From Phoronis australis (lineage: Eukaryota > Phoronida > Phoronidae), in NCBI GenBank assembly GCA_002633005.1, contig NMRA01000182.1, positions 383,077 to 447,076 of the forward strand: a stretch of DNA of 64,000 nt, written 5' to 3'. Of this stretch, positions 14,101 to 26,100 are shown one piece after another. Within the stretch, counting starts at the first letter, position 1, and each line of letters starts with the position of its first letter. A program made the position numbers and the translations under genes. Under the pieces are notes generated by a model, which did not search any database, was not told the DNA's origin, and saw only the letters and a program-made list of their open reading frames with translations.

Positions 14101-17100
14101 ATTTTCAACATTCAACGATTATTTAAAACTGTTTCAAACTCCCTCATAATACTTACGTTGTGGTCACCATAGCTGTGATTACCAACAAAGTGAGGAAAAA
14201 CGCAGCGATCTTCATAGTTACCTAGGAAACGAAGAAGCATCAGTATTATCAGAACATAAAAACCTTAATGACAGTGTGCTATGCATGTAACAAGTTGCAT
14301 TAAATGAATACGAATAGCAATACTTTTGGATACTGACCAGAGAGAAAAAATTCTGTGAAGTCAGAAATCTCTGTCGATTTCTCAAGTCAACGTTTTTATA
14401 GCCTTCGGTATGGTGGTGTTTTAAAGTAGTATGGAGGTGTTAAGCATACTTGACTTATTGCAAGGTCCGCCCCGTTAGTAATGTCTACTAACAAACAATA
14501 AGTTTTACTTGGCAATGAGTTGTTTGTCAGGTAAAATGGCGACATGAAAACGAAGTTGTATCAAGAATACTGTGTTGTGATTGGTCAGTTAAGCCGTCAC
14601 TCAAACTCCTGGTGATAGGTCAATTACAGTTTCAGCTTACTGTTACCTTATTCGCCGTAATCACCGCCCATGCCCCTATAAGCGCCCACTCAGACGTTTT
14701 CAGACTTTGCTAAAATAAGCGTCCAGCCCATGAACGTGTACATGTGAAAAATGCCTTGCCTTCAGTTCTAAAATAATTGTACAGTAAAGTCTTCAATTCA
14801 TCAATAAGATTCAACAGTCCTGAAAAATCATTGTGCGCAGAATGTGTAGAGCACGAGCGTCGCCGCTATGTTGGTATTTAGCTGTGACCGCACTTTAAAC
14901 TTCCGGAATGCTTCAAAAACAACACTATAGTTTTGCTGATCTTGCGAGTAACGTGTCCCCCTATGGTGTGGCCTTTCAGTACAGACGCAGCGTACAGCCG
15001 CAGCGTACAGCCGCAGCGTACTTGTCAATGGGATTGTATTGTATCTTTCCCCTACAGATCTTTTCCCTCAACAAGAATCCAACTTTATTTGTACACGAAG
15101 ACTAATAAAAACTTGACCAATATTAAAAACATGTGGCCAGGAAGCGCGCTTTACATACATGTACCTGTCATCGAAGACATTAGTCTTCTGGAACTATCCT
15201 TTCATGAAACGGGTAGCATAGCATCGGCAAGAAATAAATATTTGCACTAATTTCCGAAAGTTTCTAATACCATAAAAATCTTTTGCATTATTTTCAAGAG
15301 GAATTATTTTGTTAATCGTAATTGCTGTTTTTAACGTCAAAATGATCCACTGATAGTGAACACTTTCGCACCCTTACACCCCGAATCTCCCGGAAAATAA
15401 CTGTTGGACTGTCACGCATCCAGTCACCAGCGACTCAATAATGACATTTCATATTGACCTTACCGAGACAATTTTCAAACCTTTTTTAGCAGAATAGTTC
15501 CACAAGTGCTAACTTAAAAACGTTTTGCTTTACTGCTTGTGTCAGTTTCTTTAGTTACAATGCACACCTAGATTGTTACATTGCATTTACTCTGACTGGC
15601 AAATGAACTCTAATGACACACACGTGCTCGTTTATTCACACATACGCAGACGAACTTCAAAACAAACATCACGTGACAACGTGTGTGTTCGTCGAGATTT
15701 TTCTCGTGTTGTGGGGTACGATCTGGCGCAGATTTGAACTTAATTTGCAATTAATCATGACCTCACAGGAACTTAAAAATCATAGGGACGCGCAAGTTGT
15801 TGAGTCGAATTTGTATTTTTATTCAAGAATTCAAGTTGCCCTATCGACGATCGCAAGGCAGTGACTCTTCAGTCGACGAGTTTTCGCCCTGGGGTTTCAG
15901 CATAATTTTCTAAAAAAATGAGTAATTTGACAAGGAAGTTTAATAGCAATGCACCACAGTTTTGTAGAAAGACTGGCACAGATTACAGAAATGTCAGAGC
16001 ATAAATGTGATGATACCTGGCTTATGATTTCACCCGTTTCGGAAACTGGGTTTCAACTGTCTTAGGCTACAATAAGCTCGCCCCCCCTTCCGAAACATAT
16101 TTTTCTGGGCGCTCTGAGCGGTTATTAGGGCGAATACGATAATTAAAATAGCACAAGCAATTATACAATAGACATACACACTAGTGTAGATAGTTGGGGC
16201 TCATTCAACTTTTAATCAAAATTATCTAGTTGTAATACGAGTCATTAAAGAGACATCATCTGGCGAAAATGCATTTTGGGGGTATTGTTGTTCGCATACG
16301 TTGTGGTCGGAATTTTAAAGTAGTGGATTTTATTACATTTAGTTTTAAACTCTTTGGTTGCTATCTTTCCATCAAGTTACGTGGTGGGTGTCCAAGTGGC
16401 TCGCACAAAAAGTCACCATTGGGAAATATCCCGGATAAAAGAAATTGTTGCTCAACTTATCCCACCCTTAAAAACATGTGATTGAAACAATCAGTAGTAG
16501 CTTTGTTGTTCTCTGTGTACTAAGCAGTTTGATGTTAGATGTTTGCTTTGAATTTTTTACTGCAAGAGGAGAGCTTTACTCAAACAAAGCACCTACAAAC
16601 AACAAATGACTTCCATATACGCGAGAAAAGTGATTTTCTGAGAGCCTAATTACAGATTCGAAACGGGAACTTTTGCATACGCAACTGCTGGTTGAGCTAA
16701 ATCTCACTATGGCAGATGAGTTTAAGCGTATTTAAAGATGTAGTTACACTTTTCATTCACCAATTTAGAACGCAGGATGATGTAATTTCGTAACTCAGCA
16801 CTGTTTGTGTTTGCCTTCTTGTACTATTAAGTTTTTTATAAAGTGGGCAGGGTTTCTGCAGATACCTCATTACATATGGCTGCAGTTGAATGAGTACCCT
16901 TAATACGACCATTTTAGGTGATGGTGCACCACCAAAAATATTAATTTAACTAAAAATTCATATTAATTTCAAATGATTGAAAGTATTTAGAGTTGTGTTG
17001 AATGAGCACTTTTTGGGGTAACTTGTGTTAAAATCCTTTTCACAAAGTTTTTCTTTAAAATTAAGGGGATGAGCATCTTTAACTGCCTTTGACCTCGGAT

Positions 17101-20100
17101 AAGTAGTAAACAAATATCCATGCGGTTGTGCGGTTCCAAGGTGGTTTTGTTGAATCTTTTTTTCTCGCTACGCAGTATATATTTTGTATTTGAAGTTCCC
17201 TGAGAACGAAGATGAGGTATTTTACTAGACACGTGAAATATTGTAAAAATGACCATTTTTGTGAATAAGGGTGGAGATAACCTTAAGTTAATGTAGTTGA
17301 CAATATAGGTGCTCTTATTAAAATATATTGTAATTGTAATTTATTTTGGCTTAATGTTTCAATACCTTCATTGTATAATATGCTCATCAGACTAATCGCT
17401 TGTCTTATTATGGATTGTCACTAGCTATCTACTTTAAAATGGCGAGTTAACGCCCCGGGTGCTTAAATTGGGAAACCCTGAGGCTGGGGGTGGGCGATTA
17501 CCTAAGCAGTGGGCGCTTATGTCCAAGTTTTAGCTGAACTGGACAAGCTCACGATGTGTTCATTCCAGCACGTAACTTGTAAGTTTGGTCAGTCAGCGGA
17601 ACCCGACAACTGCAAAGTTTCTCACGGCTCGAACAGAAACCGGATTTCAAGTTTGAAAGGCTGATTTCACGAGAATGTTGCTAATAACTCAGATATATAT
17701 ATGTTAGCTGTAAGTGGGAATTGTTTTTTCCAAAATCAGGGCGACAATTGTGTATCTTATTCGGTAACTTTAAAAAAATCGCCGTAGGTGCTAGTTGGTC
17801 GTCAAGTTTTTATGTGGTGAAACGAAATTTCTCCAAGTATGTTGCTTTGTGGTAATTTTTTTATTGTTCCTTGTTCGCACGCTACGGATCACAATTCTTA
17901 TCAGGTCAGCGTGAAAGTGCACACAATATGTGTCGTGAATGGCTCGAACCCTATAGATTTTTTTATAATGAAATCGGTACAAGATGTCGCTGTGGTGGCC
18001 AGTTTTTCCATTTTTCGTCTGCTTGGCTATTTCTGGTGGGATTTTTCGGATTTTTTTTTCTGTGAAAAGAGCATTCCAAGAGCTATCGCAGTCTTCTCAT
18101 TTGTTTTTATGCGCCCACATATTTATATGTGGACGCATTATGCCGTCATCTCTGTCCGTCCGTGCGTCCGTCCGTCCGGGCGGCGTCCGGCGTCCGCTGC
18201 TCTATCTCCAAAACCCTTTGACATACGTTCATGAAATTTGGCACATATGTTCCATTCATGAATGGGACGGCATGTGCGAACTTTTGGACGGATCCGACTA
18301 CCGGTGTGCCCCCTAGTGGCAATTTTAGTTTTTTACGCTTACCTTTGTATCTTCAAAAGTCCTGAANCTAGTTGGTCGTCAAGTTTTTATGTGGTGAAAC
18401 GAAATTTCTCCAAGTATGTTGCTTTGTGGTAATTTTTTTATTGTTCCTTGTTCGCACGCTACGGATCGCAATTCTTATCAGGTCAGCGTGAAAGTGCACA
18501 CAATATGTGTCGTGAATGGCTCGAAGCCTATAGATTTTTTTATAATGAAATCGGTACAAGATGTCGCTGTGGTGGCCAGTTTTTCCATTTTTCGTCTGCT
18601 TGGCTATTTCTGGTGGGATTTTTCGGATTTTTTTTCTGTGAAAAGAGCATTCCAAGAGCTATCGCAGTCTTCTTATTTGTTTTTCTCTATGTCTTGCCAT
18701 TCTTTAGTTATTCAAGATTTTCCAAGGACTTGTCTTCAAATAACTGAGTTTTTGTACATTATCTTCAGCGTCCCTTGACGAAACTCCCTGAAATTTAGTG
18801 TATGCATGGTCCTTTTCAAGAAGTATCAGTATTGTGAAACCCCTTTCTTGTTGCGAGTCACTATTCGCGCGTTATTCAAGGTTTACTGCTCTTTTGTTGA
18901 CTATTTATTTATAGCTGCACTTTTTTAGCCTATAATATTTGTGCTAGAGATCGCATTTTTCGTCTGATCGACATAAGATTTACATACAGTGTTTGTTTAT
19001 TTAATAGCCTGCGGGCTTTTGTTCTTGGGTGAAATGAAATCCAAGATGGCGCTGTGACTGCCATTTTTCAAATTGTGTTTGCAGAGCTCTTACTTTGCAA
19101 TTCTTTGATGGAACCTTTCAAATTTAGTATGTAAATAGATCTCCTCACTGGCTATCTAGTATGTTACTGTTGTAAGCATTGGTGTCATGGTTGTTTATGT
19201 ACTTGGTTTTGTCATCAATCTGACCTTCAAATGTTTACTAGATTCCACCAAGTGTTGTTCTTGAGAGAGCTTTCAAGTCTTGTGTATTCATCATTTGTGC
19301 TCATCATATGACTAGTGTATCCATAATCCCTGTTGAATTATTAAGTGGAAAGCCATTTTATGGTGATTGTATTCAAGTACATTCTAGTTTTGCTGTGATT
19401 AATTCCTGTTTTGTATGGAAAAGATGCCCTCATGTGCAATATTTTGAGGCTTTTTTCATGAATAACTCAAAGTGACACCCATATGTGTTTAGCATGTAAA
19501 ACAGTTATTTGAAAGGTTATTTTATGTCCTCCCATAACTGTGCCTATTTGAAGTGCTTACTAAGTTTTGAAGCTAATCTAGTTTGACATATAAAATTTTT
19601 GATCACGAAACACCAAGACTCTCTTTTGTTGGCGAAATCCTTTGTGGTAATGAGATCTGTTTTCTCTTGGATTACGGTTATAAAAGTCTTGTTGTTTCAG
19701 GGAGAAGATGTTACTGCCCATTAGGCTGTCCCTTGAGTCCACAAATGGAAAGTTGTCCAGCCTTGCTGTGGTTGGCTTACAGGTATTCCATCTTCCATCT
19801 TGTGGTTTTGTGTAATATACAGGTACTAGGCCTTTAGCCAGACTGGAGTTGGAAAAGCAATGATCTCTGCTACATTACATGGGTAATAAACTAGAACACT
19901 TAGGGATCTAGCATTCAGGTATGTCTAGCGTGAAAGGCTAATTGTGTTATCATTAGGAAAGGTTTCAAGAATGTAACTTNCATGTGCAATATTTTGAGGC
20001 TTTTTTCATGAATAACTCAAAGTGACACCCATATGTGTTTAGCATGTAAAACAGTTATTTGAAAGGTTATTTTATGTCCTCCCATAACTGTGCCTATTTG

Positions 20101-23100
20101 AAGTGCTTACTAAGTTTTGAAGCTAATCCGGTTTGACATATAAAATTTTTGATCATGAAACACCAAGACTCTCTTTTGTTGGCGAAATCCTTTGTGGTAA
20201 TGAGATCTGTTTTCTCTTGGATTACGGTTATAAAAGTCTTGTTGTTTCAGGGAGAAGATGTTACTGCCCATTAGGCTATCCCTTGAGTCCACAAATGGAA
20301 AGTTGTCCAGCCTTGCTGTGGTTGGCTTGCAGGTATTCCATCTTCCATCTTGTGGTTTTGTGTAATATACAGGTATAGTACTAGGCCTTTAGCCAGACTG
20401 GAGTTGGTAAAGCAATGATCTCTGCTACATTACATGGGTAATAAACTAGAACACTTAGGGATCTAGCATTCAGTTATGTATAGCGTGAAAGGCTAAATGT
20501 GTTTTCATTGGGAAAGGTTTCAAGAATGTAACTTCCCCCCCTCCCGTTCAACTTTTGACCATATGTACTATGTACTGCTGAGAAGCTTGCTTGTAATTAA
20601 AATTTTGTCCGGTGTCGTCTGAGTAATACTGTGCTGAAAGTCATTCAGGAATTAATTGGGATTTTTGTGTTGTCATTTCGCCGTCAGTTATAATTTCAAA
20701 TTAGCCACTTTGGGTTTTGTAGTCCATGATGAGAGATGATCGATTTCATACATCCATCGAGTCGGACAAGGAAGAGGAATGGCTACCAATGCAGATCATC
20801 TATGCTGTGGCCAACATACCTAAGCTCTCTGATGAAATACAGATAGAAGTCATGAAAGTAAGTTTGTTGACCTAAAAACTCCAGATATTACCATTTGTTC
20901 ACACGGTACAAGGTGATAGACGTTGTCTATGAGCAAGTTGGAAATATTTCTAAATTTTTTGTTATTCTCCGTTATTGTATCGATGGTCCCTGGAGATAGA
21001 AGTCATGAAATTAAATTGGAAGTCATTTCTAGTTTCTAACATTGTGACTTACTGTGCTGATGTTCCTTAGAGACAGAAGTCACGTAAAAGTATCTTAGGA
21101 TTTTTCTAAAACTCCTGATATTGGAAGTTACTGTCCCGATGTCCTCTGGAAAAAAGAATTTGAGAATAACAGTTACTGTTTTGATGTTACCTGAAGTCGC
21201 ACATAATTTAGTTACAGGACTTTTTTAAAGCTTCTGATATTTTGCGTTACTGTGTCGATGGTCTCTGAAGCGGAAGTTTTGAGAATGAGTTTGTTGACTT
21301 TTATAGAGCTTTTGATGCTGCTGTTTGATGATTAATTGATTCCTGGAGATAGGGGTCATCAATAAGTCTGTAGGACTCATGAAGACAGTGAGCTCCACTC
21401 TGACTCAGACTCGTTTCCAAGAAGTCTAGCTCAGCTTACGCTTCTCAAATATAGAGAAGTATAATAGCTTAAGTCAAATAATGGGCCTTGATACTTGTGA
21501 GTTGCTCTAAAAATAACCAGTAAAAAGGGTTCATGTCATTAGTCCCATTTCCATTTGTGGCCTGCAAGGGATGTTTTTATACTGTTAAAAATGTCATGTA
21601 AATGTCAAGGAGGTAAATTTGCCAGATGGTGAGAGGCTTTTGTGGATGTGTTCAAATTATTTGTAGACTAAATTGTACCTAGAGTCAGGGTATGTGCTAA
21701 TTATAACTCCATGTGCACATATGCATGTTTCAATTGATTTTATTTGTTGTATTTCGAAATGAGTAACATTTTAAGGGGATCTACTATCGCCCCTGTGTGC
21801 CTGCGGCATTCAGGCCTAGACTGGGTCGAGTTCCAATGTAAGTCTGTTCACAGCTTCGCACAACATAGCAAGTTCACATTTTCTTCGTCCATTCACAGTT
21901 ATTCCGCGATCCATCGACCATCCCTTAAATTGTGTTAACGTTTTAAGAACAAAATTCACCATAAAAACTTCAGTAAGATTTTGCGTGTGTAGCAAAGACT
22001 CGCGGCAAAACACGAACAATAATGCGGGTTTTGCCCTCCTTCGGTGACGTCTCATTGACTAACTGGAAACTCACAAGTGAGCTATTACCGACCAAACCTG
22101 CACGAAGCAGTTGGATTTTGAGGTAAGCCAAGTGTCTTACTATTCTTGGCATGGTATTGGGCACCAATTTAAACAAGGATAACATCTTTATTTAAAATGC
22201 ACAAACAGCAAAATGCTTGCTACTTTTTTCAACCAATTTGTGCCACTTGTACACACCTATTTATCATTCGGGTCAAATTCGTTCGTGCTAATGCGTTGTC
22301 GGCTAAAATCTAAATTGGAACAGTGACACCTTTTACCAAAAATGTCTCCCCAATAAAATTTTGATTGAGACCACTCGCCATTATGAAGTTGGTTTCAAAT
22401 TGTTCATTAATGTGATTTCTGGGTTTGAAAAGACTCGGCAGTTTGTTATTGTTTGAAACCAGTCTCTGCACTGAAAAGAATCGTATGCTGACCAGTACTC
22501 GGCAGTTTGGGCTACTTGACCGGTTCCGCTGACCTTACAATCAGCTGCTATCTTCAAAGAAATCATCCAGTCTTATCTAATGTTATAGCTCTCTGGAGAT
22601 CAATTTGAGTAATCGGGTACAAACTTGCCCGTCATCAACATGGTTCTAAACACTGGGAGCAACTGTAGCATTTTTAAAATTTTCATTTCATTTTATGTGT
22701 CGATACATGTAGATAACAGATTGCATGACCTATATATATAGTAAGTAGTCTGCAGTCGGTAACCTAAGAAACACATAGCCCTCGGTTGGCCGGTTAGGGG
22801 CTACAATACTTCCCATTGCTTTCTGTAAGAATTTGGTCCCATGTATTTTAAACAGATGGTAGGCGAAATTGGCTCACGGATTAAGAATGTTTACCTTGTC
22901 AAAAATACATTCTACACTTAAAACTATCACTTAAAAAACCCACTTACTTTCTTTAGTGATCCTTTCTGCTTCTACACGTATCTTCGGTGAAGCTTAGTTA
23001 CAAGAATTAACTTAAAGGTGAATTTTGTGAAGAATTCCGACTCCACTTTTTGGTGACTGTTAACTTTTTCACCACACACGCTGTAACCACAAAGTATTTC

Positions 23101-26100
23101 AACTGAGTCACGTGAGTTATGCAAATGCGAGATTGAGAGCACGTGACCTGGCGCGAGACACTTGCAAGCAAAATAGCATGGGAAGATATCAGGTGAAATT
23201 TGTAAGATTTGTGTCTCTTGGACAACAGGCGTGATTTCACGTACATGTAACTTCCTCAAAATGAGCGAACTTCGACATATTTTCATGGATATGTTCAAGT
23301 TATGTTGACTAAATTGTATCCAGAGTCATGGTATTTGTTAATTATAACTCCATGTGGATATATGCATGTTTCTTTGGATTATATTTGCTGTATTTTGAAA
23401 TGAGTAACTTTTTATGGGTATGTACTATTGGCCCTGTATGCCTGTAGCATTCAGGGCAATGTCATTGCCCTGTATGTCTGTAGCATTCAGGGCAATGCCA
23501 TTGCCTAGTCAGTATCATGCTTCGTTAATTCTGTTATAATTGTGCTAGACTCCCATCGTAATGGAACAATTACCAAGCAAAGAGTAATTGTACAATCATT
23601 TAGCTGAATTTCAAGATAGTCAAGCCATGTTGAAATTCACTATCCCGCCAGACGGCGATCACTGGTCTTCGGTGAACAGTCATTCAGCACCACCTGCAGT
23701 TCTCGTGTAATGCGAACAGGACCTACTCTGCTACTGGTATAAACGTTTTAACTTCTTTCTTGTTGTCATAATGCCGGTAGATTTCCACTGCTGTTCGATC
23801 AGAAGGAGAAAATCTTTTAAAATATCAATGGACGAATGAGGACAACATGTTGCATACACTTCTCACTGTGAAAAAGAATACATGACTATGCCATTCGCTG
23901 CGTATTATTAAGTGGATGATTTCAGCCGATGTCAAAAAGCTAAATTAGTGAACTTAAAGTAATCAAACAGTGGGAGGCTCTGACATTGGAATTTATTCCT
24001 CTGTTATTGAATTAATGAACCACTATATTGTTATTGAATTTCTATCCACCAAACCTGATTCGGGATCAAGCGTAAATTCACTTTCATGTTTTCATTACCC
24101 TAGAGAACGCCAATATGAAGTCACCTATTTGTGGAGCATGTTCCTGATTAATAACAAACTGCCGATTCTTTTCAAGACTAAAAGTCTCTTCTAATCTGAC
24201 AAGTTTAGACCAATTTTTGTAACAGTGGTAGGTTGATTGCCAGTATAGAATTTTTTGTAAACTAGGTTTAACGTGATATCAATGAATACCTGTGAAGGCC
24301 TATAATTCTGCTTTTCGACTTATCGGAATTTAAACATCAGAGGCAAAAAGAAACAGATTGAACTGGTCAAGAAAAATATTATTACCATCAAGGCCAGAGT
24401 TTGCGACTCTTTATCCTGACCTGAACATATTAATCTGGTGGGAACAAAAATTGCATGAACTTGTGGCGTACTCAATAGTCGAGAAATATCTGTATTCATT
24501 CACACTCACAATTTATTTCTCTTTGATCCACACACACTTAACTTTTGGCGTCACAACATGGGGATTTAAAAATGTTTAACAGATTTACATATATTCAGAA
24601 ATCAGTATGCAAATTTTTTAATATAAAGTTACAGACTATCCCTCCATCTCTCTAGTATCTCTCTCTTTCTTAGCTTTTGGCATCATGTACTTTAATGTCT
24701 TTGTGAATTGTTTACTTGCTATGTCAATGAAACAACCCAGATGCATGTACTGGGAATACAAAACATTCGATTCTGCGAGTAAAGCACTGTCTATGTAGTC
24801 ATTTCTATAGATTTGGTTGTACTTGACTATCACCAGGTAGCGCCCTTTCCTGTTACTGTTCTTCTCATGTGCTAGCTTAAATACGCCCATACAAGTCTTA
24901 CTCTTTATAAATTGCCGTGATACGATCAGTATACAACGCCGACTTTTCTTGATTGCTACGTTGATGTTTTCTTGGAAGGAAATCCCTAGTTCAAAATCCC
25001 TGTCGGGAACGATTAGTTTATAAGCGATTATGTCGTTCTCAAGATCTGCGCAAAGTTTGTCTGTGACAAATTTACGTTGGTCGTCAATATCAGAGTGATA
25101 GAACACGAATGCATCATTGTTCTCGTATTCGTGCACTTCCTCTAGCATGTGACCAAAATGGATACCAATGCGATTATACAGCACAATTGTTATTTGTTGT
25201 CGGTATCTGTAGCTGACAAACAGCAAAACAGCAGCAATAACAATACCACATGTAGTTCCAATGATAATTCCTGTGACATCGATAATGCAGTCATAGTCCA
25301 TCAGACTTTGTAAACCAGTGAAGCCACATGTAACATTGGCAAAGTACGTTTTTGCAAATTTCAGATTTTTCAACCATCTTTGAAGACTGCAATCACACTG
25401 CAGTGGGTTTTCATGTATTTGGATGGTATTCAGTGTTTTCTGAATCAATTTCCGTTCTTGCAAAACATCTCGGATTTTCTTGTTGATTTCCTTTATTTTG
25501 TTGTTGTGCAGATACAGTTCTCTCAAGTTGGTCATATTGTCAAAGACAGAATGACTCATTTGGCTGATATTGTTAAATGATATATCCAGAACAATAACTT
25601 GCTTCCAGTAGTTTCTACTTTGTTGAAGTTCTTTTATCTCGTTTTTGTCCATGTATAGTTTTAGATTTCCTGAAGGCATTTGATGAGGTAGATCAGTCAA
25701 GTGTTGACCAGTGCAGTTCACACTTGTGATTGTTGTATTTTTATAATCTTTAATACACGAGCAGGCATCTGGACAATTCTTCCGCACAGTACATGTGGCA
25801 TAAAGTTCCGATCTATTCAGATTCACCAAAGGTTTGCCTTCAAGTTGTTCTGAGGTATTGTTACATACAATGGAGGTCATATAATTCAGTAAACAAGCCA
25901 ACAAGTCGAGTTCTTTTTTTCCAGAATGATTTTGACAAAGAGCATTACTTTGACACTTTCCATACTCAAAGCCAGTTATTTCTTTACTTCCCCACAGAGG
26001 AACACATTCTGCTTCAGTTAGGGTTCCCCTTAGATAGGTGCACATTGCTTCCCAAAATAAGTGGTACAAAAGGTACATGTCACAGTCACATTTCCATTTA

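Larger units (their letters stand above)
10385..19700 (+). other. ARFGEF3 intron 2, host of the nested peptide gene
   Basis: About 9.3 kb. Contains the antisense secreted-peptide gene (12.0-14.4 kb), a TTAA-flanked MITE (13077-13465), doubled haplotype blocks around the Ns at 18367 and 19980, and a Helentron-like insertion (18109-18366). In 14.4-17.8 kb I see only short chance ORFs. Confidence 0.55.
19431..20534. repeat. Doubled ~550-bp block around the N at 19980
   Basis: 19431-19979 and 19981-20534 are near-identical and both contain ARFGEF3 exon 3. The differences in the exon are synonymous. The pattern matches unmerged haplotypes. Confidence 0.85.

Noticed and set aside
17839-18778. Paired 110-131-codon ORFs near 18 kb
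   Set aside because: They run through the doubled haplotype block and the Helentron-like insertion; the two copies differ only where the alleles differ.
19701-20332. Mutually exclusive tandem exon 3 pair in ARFGEF3
   Set aside because: The copies encode identical residues and sit in a longer near-identical block joined by an N; haplotype duplication explains it better.
19583-20378. Twin ORFs starting [13 protein letters not shown]
   Set aside because: They overlap exon 3 in the wrong frame; the conserved peptide is in another frame.
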